NCBI GenBank assembly: GCA_025024175.1
Contig: QCXZ01000003.1
Span: 124,001-188,000 of the forward strand
Origin: Rhyzopertha dominica
Taxonomy: Eukaryota > Arthropoda > Insecta > Coleoptera > Bostrichidae
DNA length: 64,000 nucleotides
Direction: 5' to 3'
Position 1 is the stretch's first letter; every line of letters starts with the position of its first letter. The notes under the pieces were generated by a model that saw only the letters and a list, made by a program, of their open reading frames with translations, had not been told where the DNA came from and made no database searches. Positions 24,259 to 44,649 of the stretch are shown one piece after another. Position numbers and translations under genes: made by a program.

Positions 24259-26842
24259 CAGGGTGTCCCTGAACATGTGGGCAATATCTCGGGATCTGAT
24301 AGCTGAGCTAAAAACATCACTATTTTACAGTATAACTTTTTTTGATATATCGTTCGCCTACTGAGATATTCACCCCTAAAGCTCCTTTGGAAAAAGTGGT
24401 TTCTCCGAAATATCTTTTATACCGCTTGATATAATTTGATGAAATTTTCGCCATTAATATTTAAAATGGAGGCGGTTAGAATAGTGCAGACACAGTTTTT
24501 GTAATTGCACGGGGAAGTTGGGGGTAAACTACCCTTCACCGTTTTTTTTCTCTTAATTTTAAGGCGGGTAAGATTTTTTCCCCGAAATAGGCGTTTTTCA
24601 ATTCTCCCAAACTTAAGAAGAAAAAAAGGTACTCTTTATTCATTACCCTAAAGTTAACCGTTTTCGAGAAAAATGTACTTGAATAACATGGTTCACATTT
24701 TCGCTTGCGCCCACACGAGCAATTTGATTTTTATAGTAGGCGTACTGAACAACACTTTTAGGCCGTTGTTGTAGGAAAAAAAAACTAGAAATACTAAAAT
24801 GGAATACATACTAGCTAAAATAGACTATTTTCAAAAAGAAATCAAGTTTTAAATGTTATTACAAGCATTATTGTAAATAGCGAATGGCATAGGTAAACTA
24901 CTAAAGTATTTTATGACAGTCCAGGCACAATAATCTTTCAGACATTTAATTAGAACTTGTTTTCAAATATTACTTTGACCAACATTTAAGTGTAGTGCAG
25001 TGGAGACAGAAAATCAATTGCATTGGGCTTTGCATATTTTTCAGGGGGAGGGGGTCAAATGCGAATTTTCCACATTTAATTACTGTATTTATTAAATAAT
25101 TACATAAATATAACATTACGAAGAACACTTAAAAACTACATGGAGCTACAAAAAAAAAATTAAGAAGCTTCAACATGAGCTCCTCCAACTTCAATGCATT
25201 TTCGGGCCCGACGAATTAAAGACTGCCGGATTCTCCAAAACACGGCAGCGTTATTACGTATTTCATCACAGTAAAATACTATACGTTCTATTAGATTATC
25301 CCTCGTTTCTACAGGAGTAGAGTAAACTAAGTTTTTCAGGTGCCCCCACAAATAGAAATCGAGAGGGTTAAAATCTGGCGATCGAGGAGGGCAAGCAACA
25401 GGTCCTCCTCGACCTATCCATCGATTTGGATACGCATTATTTAAAAATTGTCGCACAGCAATACTAAAGTGGGGTGGTGCGCCATCATGCATGAACCACA
25501 TGTTTCTTCTGGTTGCTAATGGAACGTCTTCTAAAAGCTGTTGTAAGTTATTTTGAAGGAACTGCAAATAGAGTTCCCCATTTAATCTTGGAGGTAGCAC
25601 ATATGGTCCTATTAAATGGTCCCCTATGATTCCCGCCCAAACATTAACAGACTGAAACTGGAACTGGTGTCTTGCAACCACTGTGGAATTAGGGTTTTCG
25701 TCCGCCCAAACATGTAAATTGTGTGAATTTATTACACCGTTTTTCGTGAAACCAGCCTCATCTGAATAAAGAATCGAACTAATAAAATCCCTGTTATTTG
25801 TGTGCTGTTCTAAGACCCAATTTGAAAATTCCACTCTAGCAGGAAAATCTTCATGACTTAGAGCATGTACCTTTTGAACATGAAAAGGGTGCAGTAATTG
25901 TTCTTGAAAAAATCTGGAAATAGTGTTTTTGGACACATTGTGTTGCACCGCAAGTTTTCTAATACTATTGGTAGGATCCGCAGCCACGCTATCCAAAACG
26001 TTCTCCTCTAGGACCACTGTGCGTACTCTTCTTTGGACGCCACCGTTCAAGCTATCTTTTACACATTTTCCTAATAATTACAAATTGATATAAACATGCC
26101 TTTATGGATAATTTTATGTCCCACCTGTCTCCCTTAAACGTCTATCAACCCGTTCAAAAGTTTTCCGATCAGGAATCCTACGGTCAGGAAATCGTTCTGC
26201 GTACAACCTCACAGCTTCTGTACTATTACCAAGGGCTAGACCATACACTAAATGCATGTCAGCATATTCAGGAAATGAATATTCCATTTTAAAATGATTG
26301 TTGGATAACAATCACACCAGGAAAATTAAATGGAGTGACAGCTAATAATATTTTTAGCGCCTACTATAAAAATTAAATGGGTCGTGTGGACGCGAGTGAA
26401 AATGTGAACCATGTAATTCAACAGCATTTTTCTCGAAAACGGTTAACATTAGGGTAATGAATAAAGAGTACCTTTTTTTCTTCTTAAGTTTGATAGAATT
26501 GAAGAACGTCTATTTCGGGGAAAAAATCTTACCCGCCTTAAAATTAAGAGAAAAAAAAACGGTGAAGGGTAGTTTACCCCCAACTTCCCCGTGCAGTTAC
26601 AAAAACTGTGTCTGCACTATTCTAACCGCCTGCATTATAAATATTAATGGCGAAAATTTCATCAAATTATATCAGGCGGTATAAAAGATATTTCGGAGAA
26701 ACCAATTTTTTCAAAAGAGCTTTAGGGGTGAATATCTCAGTAGGCGGACGTTATATCAAAAAAAGTTATACTGTAAAATAGTGATGATTTTAGCTCAGCT
26801 ATCAGATCCCGAGATATTGCCCACATGTTCAGGGACACCCTG
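24259..26842. mobile_element. Tc1/mariner-superfamily DNA transposon, copy 2 (2,584 bp)
   Basis: The left end is CAGGGTGTCCCTGAACATGT and the right end its inverse, ACATGTTCAGGGACACCCTG. TA dinucleotides flank both sides (24,257-24,258 and 26,843-26,844). The inverted repeats are unusually long: about 484 bp (24,259-24,742 against 26,358-26,842) pair with high identity. The inner sequence holds one transposase gene on the minus strand that appears intact. Long, still well-matched arms and an open gene point to a fairly recent insertion. It shares the CAGGGTG terminus with copy 1, but the rest differs, so they are separate families. Confidence 0.93.
25160..26311 (-). CDS. Tc1/mariner-type (DD41D) transposase with one 54-bp intron
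   Basis: Exon 1 (26,311-26,125) encodes an N-terminal helix-turn-helix module (MHLVYGLALGNSTEAVRLYA, then ERFPDRRIPDRKTF), of the DUF4817 type. A 54-bp intron (26,124-26,071) begins GTGGGA and ends TTATTAG. Removing it restores the frame in the ETG|K region and links to exon 2 (26,070-25,160). The product is 365 aa. The acidic triad is visible: D166 in LYSDEAGF, D258 in MHDGAPPH and D300 in SPDFNPLDFYLWG, with 41 residues between the last two. The family's usual RWIGRGGP and LKNLVY motifs are present and there are no internal stops. It is the only gene inside the element's long inverted repeats. Transposases of this kind cut and paste DNA at TA sites. That it is active is inference. Confidence 0.88.
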
Positions 26843-26844
26843 TA

Positions 26845-26865
26845 TATGTATGTATGTATGTATGA
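26845..26865. repeat. TATG/TGTA microsatellite
   Basis: Four to five TATG units follow the right TA of transposon copy 2 directly and separate it from the palindromic MITE. The tract probably grew from the TA-rich insertion junction. Confidence 0.8.
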
Positions 26866-26872
26866 TGTAAGA

Positions 26873-27066
26873 AAGAATTTAGAATGGCAATGCCATCTGT
26901 CAGCATTATACTGACATGATTACAAAGCCACCTAGCTGCAGTTGCATGCCAATTTGTAGGGCTACAGCTCACTTCCTTTAGGAAGTAGTACCCGTTAAGG
27001 CAGCTAGGTGGCTTTGTAATCATGTCAGTGTAATGCTGACAGATGGCATTGCCATCCTAAATTCTT
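26873..27066. mobile_element. Palindromic MITE (194 bp), full copy
   Basis: The two arms, about 75 bp each, are inverted copies. The left starts near AAGAATTTAGAATGGCAATG and runs to GCCACCTAGCTGC; the right runs from GCAGCTAGGTGGC to ATTGCCATCCTAAATTCTT. The spacer includes the short palindrome CTTCCTTTAGGAAG. No coding capacity is visible. A related half copy lies at 41,815. Target duplications are unclear, so the superfamily is not assigned. Confidence 0.85.
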
Positions 27067-27778
27067 AGTAACATAATATTCAATTTAATACTTCTGGTCA
27101 ATTACTTGTTCGGTAGTTGACAATTTATTAATTTAAAGTTAATGAAGGAATCCACCAACCTGGTTTTATAATGATCATAATATCTACGCCATTATACACT
27201 CTCTATGCAGCAAAAAAAAAGAAAAACAAAAACTACATCCAAGGGCAGTCCTTTTTCACTTTTTCCATTTTTTGTTGACTGCATCACAATATAATATATG
27301 AGATGTCTGATTATTTTTTAATTTACAAAATGTAAACAGTCGTAAATTAAACATTTTCAGCTTCAACATCATATTCATTGTATGCAAACTGCAAATTCTT
27401 CTTTTAGGTGTAGACAATGGAAAGGAAAAGGAGGTAGTGAATGATGAATATCACAGTGACAGAAGAGAACAGACGAGACATTGAAGTAAGATAATCTGTT
27501 GACTTTTATTTGAAAAACGAATCAAACTACATAAATATGCTAGTTTCAAACTACGAGCAGAAATAAATTTTAAAATAATAGCAATTTCCAACCTTAACCA
27601 TCACAAAATGCTATAATAAACATATGATAGCTGCCAGTGAGATATACATATTAAATAAAAAATTACTGCATTATACTTCTTACTGAACTAAACCATTAGC
27701 CATGCATACCAAATCATGTGTTTACACTTATGTCAATAACCTAATGAAAAAGTAACAACTCAAACCATAATGGGAATG
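27067..27778. other. Region 3' of NFXL1, no confirmed gene
   Basis: Contains the probable NFXL1 3' UTR; a minus-strand AATAAA lies at 27,510-27,505. Two exon-like segments were seen and not accepted: plus 27,408-27,483 and minus 27,388-27,347 (FAYNEYDVEAENV then stop, after a TTTGCAG acceptor). Confidence 0.4.
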
Positions 27779-30700
27779 TTACATTAAAGTATTAAATGAA
27801 ATCAATATAGCAATAACCCCTATAATAATAGTAACAATAAAAATCCAGTATTTTTTTAAATAGGAACTATCTCTCTGATTATTATGGATTTTGCGTTCCT
27901 TGCTTTTCTTCTTCTGTTGAAACATTTTTTCATATTTTTCTAATTCCCTTCTATTTTTTAAGTCCTCTTCTTTTTTCTTTTGTTCCATCAGCAGTTCAGT
28001 TCTCTTCTTTTCCTCATTTATTTTTTGTAGACATATTTCATCACATTCGACAAAAGCTTCTTTTTTGCGAACAATTTCACACTGGAATTCTTTCTTTATA
28101 CGTTTGCAAGGACAAGAAATTTTAACCTTCTTTTTGCAATTTTCTGGATTTGGACACGGGCCAGAATGACAATTAGCTTTGCAACGATGACCACACTCAT
28201 ACTGTAAAATAATATTTCAATAACGCGAGCGAAAAATGACGTCTACTTACATTATTTGGACACTGGTTTCCACAACTCTGCAAGGCCTCTATTCCATCTT
28301 TGTTAGTCCAATCTTTACAAGCCACATATGGCTGATTTAGTCCACAATGACACTTAATGCGTATCATTTGCTTACAAGGGGGACAGTCTCCAGGATGACA
28401 TGGTTTTGGGCAAACATGACTGCAACCATCAGGTCTAGGTTTCTCACATCCTCTTTCACATGTTTCGCAATTTACACCAGCCTGTAGAACATTGAAACAA
28501 GCTGTAACTATTCAATTATGAAAACAAAATATGTGAAATAATGAATTGTAAATGTTCAATGTCATGTAAGAGTTTATCTTGTAAGGGAGCTAGGTACATC
28601 TTCCTCCTTTTATATACCCGCGCTTTCAGTAGATTTATTTCATACCACTCTATAAACTGATAAAATGTCATAAGATCAGTTGACTCACCTGCACATCATC
28701 TGGTGCACCCTCAACCACGTGACATTCTAAACTACAGGTATGGTTTCCACACAAAAGGATACGCCCACATGCTTTATGGCAACTCGAGGGCTTAGCTAAA
28801 TAACAAGGCCAATTGCTAGTTTCATGTTTACCTATAACATGAACCATTAACTAGTAACTACAGAAATGATGGCAGTTTTTATATTAATTACCCACCTAAA
28901 CATGTAACAGGAACGGGAACTACACAATCGGGACAGGGCATGGCTTTCTTTTCAACAACTGGAGGCGAGTGTTCCCACGGCATTGAAGGTTTTTGTGTTT
29001 TAATTTCAACAAGTACAGATGAATGACAAACAGCTGGACAGAGATGTGAACATGAAGTCCGAGATTTGTTGCAAACCTGCTTACATGGAGGACAGTCACC
29101 AAAGTGGCAACGATGTGGTTCTCGCCTTTGATGATGACATTCTGGTGGAGTGCTAAAAAATATGTGCAGAGTGTTCCAATTCTAATGTAACAGTTCTAAT
29201 TTACTAAACCACTGTATGGTCCACAGATGACGCTGATTCCGCAAAAATATAAAAATATTTAAAAAATGATGGACTTCGTGTTACATCAAAAATGGTTGCT
29301 AATTTGGTTGTATGACAATAAGACATACGATATCTGATACAGGGTGGGTCAAAATCAAGTTTTCTCCCATAACTCAATTACCTTCGAATACCTTCTTGAT
29401 AAAGTGATTTTAATTAAAAATATCGGATCTTTTTAAGATATGCAGTACAATCTGGATAACTTCTGAATAAGTCTTTCATATTTTCAACACTTATTGTGTT
29501 ATGGAAGAAATATGTTCACTTGGCCTGCCCCGCATATTATTTGAATTTGTGATTTAAAAAAAAACCACTGCAATTTGTTAACGTTACTTTTTTCCTTTTT
29601 ATTGTTAATACTGCAAATTCGCCTTTTGATTTATTTTATTTGATTCAAATTCTAGATGTTCTGAGCATAGTCCAGTGCCTGAATATAAAGACAACTGTAC
29701 TTACGAGCATAACTTCAGGCACTTTGGGGACTTAGTTTTATGTTTCCTACCACAAGGTACGAAAACAGCTGTTTTTCCACATCTGCAAGAAACGANTTCT
29801 GTTTCACTGCAAGGATAGCAAGGACCTCTATGACAAATTGAAGCACATTTGTGATTGCCACAGCTCAGCGTTTTTCCACATGGTTTTTCACAAGGTGGAC
29901 AATTTCCATCACAGCACTATAATTTATTTTACGTACTCAACAACATCTCTTCAAAACACACTTATGTTTGTACATACCTTTCTATTACATGGATGCTTAT
30001 TACAATCTTTCATTCTTTTGCATTTAGTATCGCATAAATATTGTTTCTTACACTGCACTTCCTTTTCATGTAAACCACATTTACATGACTTTGTCACTGT
30101 TTCCAAACACTAAAAGGTAATACACATAAAATTACAGTAAAAGCTTTCTAAAATGTAATACTTGCTTGACCACACTTCTCCTTGTGACATCTTTGGTTGC
30201 ATGTGTGTAAGCCACATTCTAAAACCTTTCCGCAAGTATCACCACAAGTTGGTGTCTCTTCAGTACAAGGCAATTCGTACTTTGTCTTTCCACAAGGGCA
30301 GTTCCTAGGCTGCGACAAANTGCATGGCCTACACTTGTCTGGATGACATATTTCGCTACACGTATGGTTGCCGCAGCTTAAGGGTTTATCACATACCTGC
30401 ATACAATAAACAGATTATTCACAATTCAAAAAATTATATTTTTACAATTTAGTTAACATGCCTGGAAAGTCAACGGCAGAAAATCAAATCTTTTTGAATA
30501 ATTCTCCTTTCATTTAGCAAAACTTGCACTAGAGCAATGTATTTGGTCCACCAAGCCTTTCCTCTTGCCATGATTTATTCATAGCACAATCAGAGACAAA
30601 CATATGAAATGATAATCACAAATTTTGATTGTTATGAAGAAGCACATAAAATGCATTAAGAATGTGATGGTAGCGTGTACAATATTCTGCCGTAATTCAT

Positions 30701-33700
30701 ACACACACAACTGATGATATGTGAGAAAAGATCCAGCGGCTAATATACATAATAAAAAAATTCTTGTATACAGAGTCATTCACGATAAGTGACTACTATT
30801 ATATACTGCAGATTTAGTGATTGCTGAATTTTTTAAAAGATTAATATCTCCATAACCACTCAATATATCCAGTTGTAGTTTTCACAACTACTTTTAGAAT
30901 AACGTTGCATATTTTTTTATTATAAACATCTTCCATATCCATTTTAGCAATTGAAGTTTTTTTTTATATATACACCCCACATTAGTTTCCATTACCCAAG
31001 ATAGAATTAAATAGCTTTAATACTTTAATAAACATTACTGTGTCATTGCAAGCCAATTTTCTTCTGAAATTATTAACTGAAAAAAATCTTATACACATCT
31101 CTACTCACTTTATCACACTGCCACAATGGAGAAGAACAGTCTCTCAGCTTTTGGCTAGATCTGCATAAGCATTTTTGGACACTCTTTTTAGGACATGGCT
31201 TGCACTCTCCTGCATGGCATGGTTCAGTACAGGAATGTTTACCACACTGTAGTGGTTTCCCACATGGTTTACCACAAGACCACTCTTTATTACTACATCT
31301 TTGGAGTTTTGCAGGCTGTGACCCACAATAACACTGAACTTCTACAGTTTTGGGGCATGGAGGACAAGGACCTTAAAAAATATTTTGATTGGAATGTACA
31401 ATGATAAAGTGGTTTTTATTAGATATTATTATAAGTATGACATATTCATTCTTATGTGATCTATTTTGACGATATAAAATTGGGGGTTGATAATAGCACT
31501 GTCTGTAGTGATTGCTGTGTCCAGTATGCCGTTAACAACAAATCCAACAAACCATCAGTAATCAGTTTAAATAAGCAGGTTAACCGACTAACATGAAATC
31601 TCTTAAAAACTTACAAAATGACATTTTTATAAACATAGGGCCATTCCTATTACAAAATACAGACAGTTGAATTTTTTAGCATGTTTCATAGCTGGTTCAT
31701 TTCTAACCGATTTAATAATCAGTTAATCTTTAACTGGTTATTAGATGGTAACCTATTATGGTTTATAATGTGATATTGTAAGCAGTTAACCATAACCACT
31801 GATGACAGCATTTTATTATAAATTATAATAATTTTATTTTATTTATGTTTCTTCGGCCTAATAATGGGGTATAAGGCAACTATTTAAGTTGAATAAGATA
31901 ATCACTTACAATGTTTCTATATTGGACCAGATTTTCTGTGAGCCAAATGGGGAGGGAGGGGCAAAATTAAAACTTAAGGTAAAATATACCTGGAAATGTT
32001 ACAAATAAAAACACATTTTCTTATTTCAATTAAGAACCAACAACAAGACTACCCATCATCTACAAATATTTTTTATTTTTCTATTATGAAAACATTAAAA
32101 AAGTGGGTATTCTAAATTCAAATGTTCAGGAATATTATGTAAAGTTGTATTTGAAAAGTGTAGCTTTAGATTATTAATACTCTAAAACGAATTTAAGAAT
32201 AAAACTCAGCAGAGAAGTGTTTTTGAAAACAATAAATTAACTATTTCGTTCATTTGAAGAAAAACTGGGAAACAATTCTGTTTTTGCCATATTACTGAGC
32301 AAACGAATGGGTAACATTCTTCTGCCTCATTTGCAGATACTATACCACGTGTATTTAAAATTTGCATATCCAGCTGGGAATTAAATAAACAAACAATTCT
32401 AAATGAATATCTGTCTGACAAATTACTTACTCACATGATTCTAGTAACTTCTAATCTCACTTAATCAATGCAAAATTTAGTAGATCCGAATTGGCTGGTA
32501 TGGTATGGTAAATGAACTAATTCAGATGTCCACACTAACCTGGATGACAAAGTAGAACACAAGTGTGGCCACAATTTGGTTTCAGGGGTTTTCTGCAGGT
32601 TTCACCACAAGAATGAGGAGCTATAAGAGGTTCGTAAGAAGGATTAACTACTCTGCCACAATAGCATTTGTACTGATCTGGGATATCATCAGGGTTATAT
32701 TCATATCTACACTTGGGACAACCCCAAGTGAGTGTTATTTTTTTAACTTGAATTTGGTCCTCCAAAGCTAATTTCTTGTGTGTGATAGTGTCCTTTGACC
32801 ATCTCTGAATGCACATGAGATGAAACAAGCAGAAGCATTCTTTACAGCTCCACACCTGCAAGAGAAGAATTCTAGAATAATTAATTCCTTAATTAAAAAA
32901 CACTAATGATTTAATAATCAAATGGTGCATAATTTTTGGCCTTTTCTTAAATTAATATTAATTGGAGAACTCATAATATTCAGAGGTTTTTAATTTTCTA
33001 GACAAAAAAAATATGTCAAGCCCACTTTTAAATCGTAGAGAGCTAACCCTATTTTATAAGTATACTACTCTTAAGCCCAGTTACGTCAACTTTAGAGTTT
33101 ATTGTTTTGTTCTGATATTTACATTTCTTACAATACTTGCACCATTGTCTGCAGCAACAAAGTTTATTTAAACAATTAAATCATAATATTACATTTTTTA
33201 TTAATAACAGCATTCAACACAAATTAGCACTTTGTTATACCGCATACATNAGTACTTACATGCAAATTTGGGATATATTAGCTATGGGTGCAAGTTGGTC
33301 ATAAAGTTTTCTATTCATTTATTCATTGGTTTCTATCTTGATATGCATATTGCTTGCATAAATTATTTAGGAATTTATAGATGCAATATTAAGAATCATA
33401 TAAAACATGTACAGAGGTACAGGCGTTAGTGTACTTCCTGAAAGCATTGTACTTAACATACATTTTTATTCTTTGAAGTCTAATAGCATTTTTTTTAAAC
33501 AAACCATCTGTACAGGTATTTGTGATAATCTTACCCTCAGTTTTAACATAAAATAATATCCTTTTGAGGGAATTGCTTAGTCGAGTTATTTCTCGATAGA
33601 AAACAAGTGATTACATAATGAACTTGAAAAAATAGCAACTAATTTGAATAATCTCTTTTACGTTAAATAAAGCATTACTTAAATAATTTTAAAATAGGTA

Positions 33701-34206
33701 ATTGATTTCTTTTCCCGCAACCTATTATCAATACCAATGTCTGTGAATGTCAGTGATTTACAAATAGTCCACATAGGTACCTCATCAATACGCTTTACTT
33801 TTGATATGCATACTAAACAGGTGTTTGCTCCAGACGAAAAAGAATCTATCAAGTGTCCCTCAGTGCGTCCCAAACATTCATTTTTTCCGCCACACTGTTC
33901 ATAATTCTTCAAAATAGAAGCTGAAACATAAAAACTGCTGTGTAACAGATGTTAATATAATATTTCACAACACGTCTTACTAATCACAGTTTCTGCCTGA
34001 ACTTCTTCTTCTTCAGACGAAGAATCATAATCTTTTACATATTTTTGAACAGCTGCGTGTAATTTTCTTTGAGCTTCTTTAAATTTAAGTTCAGTACGGT
34101 TTGATACATTTTTTGATGTATTCTGGTCCTTATTTTGCGATAAATTATTTTTTACCCAACAATTAGTGGGTTTTTTAGCACTGTTTTTATAATTATTATT
34201 ATGCAT
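27779..34206 (-). CDS. NFXL1: NF-X1-type zinc finger protein NFXL1
   Basis: Eleven exons, phases all consistent, give 857 aa: 34,206-33,981; 33,920-33,781; 32,855-32,540; 31,371-31,109; 30,396-30,166; 30,109-29,978; 29,916-29,705; 29,152-28,896; 28,831-28,689; 28,481-28,251; 28,201-27,779. The N-terminus is polar, with an acidic patch (SSSEEEE). A RING-like C4HC3 finger follows (NTCLVC ... [18 protein letters not shown] ... CPKCRYEY). Next come many NF-X1 repeats of the CG-H-C---CH-G-C-PC type, for example [18 protein letters not shown]. The end is a charged coiled coil ([20 protein letters not shown]) and one C-terminal membrane helix ([15 protein letters not shown]), as expected for NFXL1 and unlike NFX1/shuttle craft. 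The family is linked to E3 ligase-like or transcription roles; the insect function is unclear. Intron 5 uses a GC donor. An N at 30,320 affects one residue. Confidence 0.92.
29340..29640. mobile_element. Solo end of a third Tc1/mariner-like element
   Basis: In NFXL1 intron 7, CAGGGTGGGTCAAAATCAAG follows a TA and resembles the termini of the two complete elements (CAGGGTG...). It is followed by a region typical of long inverted-repeat arms (a TTTTCTCCCATAAC stretch). I could not find the opposite end, so only a fragment remains. The right limit is approximate. Confidence 0.4.
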
Positions 34207-34882
34207 GTCTCATCAAAAATACGAGCATTTGATAAAAATAAAAGCGATTGCAAAGTACCGGGTATATCACTGTCCCTGTTAGATTAAGCAGCACAAACTC
34301 AGTATAAACATGCACAGGTAGCACACAATAGAGCATGGTTTTTCTTTGCAGACAGGATATTCATTTTCACAGAAAAACTTGCATTTTCTTTGATTTTGTA
34401 ATTATATTTAATATTATATGACATCATTGACAACTGACAATGACAACATCGACTGCAGGTTATGTCTAACGTCATCGACAGTAACGTCAACTTCAAATAG
34501 CCAAAATCCTCTAAAATAATGTAAACAAACTTGAGGAGAGAAAAATCCTTCCTTTTTTCGTCTAGCCTAAAATTGATTTAAGCAGTTACAGTTTTTGGTT
34601 ATACACTCTGGTTACACTGTAGATTGATGTATATTACGTTAATTAATGGTTACACTGTCGGAGCACACCTGATTAATATTTCGGTTAGTTGCGAATTCGA
34701 CCGTAAGTGACAGCGATACAATTCAGATTCGTACAGTCAGGACTTCGATAAGTTGGGACTTTTGTAAGTATGGCTGCGTGGTTGATATGTTCTGTCAAAT
34801 TTACGTAAACCAAACATATTTATATTTTAACGAATCATTATTTAATTAGTAAAATGTGATCATTGAATAATATGAGTTAAAT
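34207..34882. promoter_or_regulatory. Divergent intergenic region between NFXL1 and MAP4K3
   Basis: The NFXL1 start codon (34,206, minus) and the MAP4K3 start codon (34,883, plus) are only 676 bp apart and point away from each other. The interval must hold both 5' UTRs and promoters unless upstream non-coding exons exist. No TATA box or initiator could be placed with confidence. A shared bidirectional promoter is an inference from spacing. Confidence 0.6.
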
Positions 34883-44099
<9,217 letters not shown>

Positions 44100-44416
44100 A
44101 TAAATATTGTAATACGTAAGTAATGTTCAAATATGATTTTTAGTGACATATTAATTTGTACATTTTTAAATTTTTATTGCTTTAGAGTTAATGATTGTTT
44201 AATTTTCATCATCTATGGAAATATAGTAATAATGCTAAGAATTATTATAAAATTTTGTTAAGCTGATGGGGTGGTGCCATATACTTAAATACTTAAATTA
44301 AATAAAAACAGTGTTTAGGGTTGCATTTTTAAGGGGCCGTAGCTCCCTTAGGAAGCCAATTTGGATATAGATATTTTTGATCCCATTGTCCTAGAATTTA
44401 CTCTAGAATCTATGGA

Positions 44417-44649
44417 CAGTGGTCGGCAAACCTCGGTTTGCAATCCACATGCAGCTGTTTGACCTCTTGAGTCCATAATGATATATGAAATTATTGTCAA
44501 AACCTGTTGAAACATCGCTAAGAAAATAATTCTGTTACTGACATTTGGTATTTCAAACAACACTTTCTCAACAGGTTTCAGCAATTCAGAAAAAACATAG
44601 TAACATTAGCATTTGTGACTCTTTTGATGAGTGAGTTTGCCAACCACTG
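44417..44649. mobile_element. hAT-type non-autonomous element (233 bp)
   Basis: The ends are CAGTGGTCGGCAAACC and its inverse, GTTTGCCAACCACTG, with one mismatch in the first 15-16 positions. The CAGTGGT terminus is typical of hAT elements. No coding capacity is visible. The flanking octamers (TCTATGGA and TACTAGAA) resemble the hAT TCTAGA-like target but do not match well, so this is an old copy. It lies just downstream of MAP4K3, possibly within its 3' UTR. Confidence 0.75.

Noticed and set aside
29241..29700. Large NFXL1 intron 7 as a possible hidden exon site
   Set aside because: Flanking exons join in phase (C-S|T-P-P-E-C) without any extra exon, and the insert is explained by transposon debris.
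31560..31810. Repeated GGTTAAC/GTTAACC words in an NFXL1 intron
   Set aside because: Short and irregular, with no clear inverted or tandem unit; consistent with AT-rich background.
32565..32771. Plus-strand 68-aa frame over the NFXL1 RING exon
   Set aside because: Mirror of the strongly supported minus-strand coding exon.
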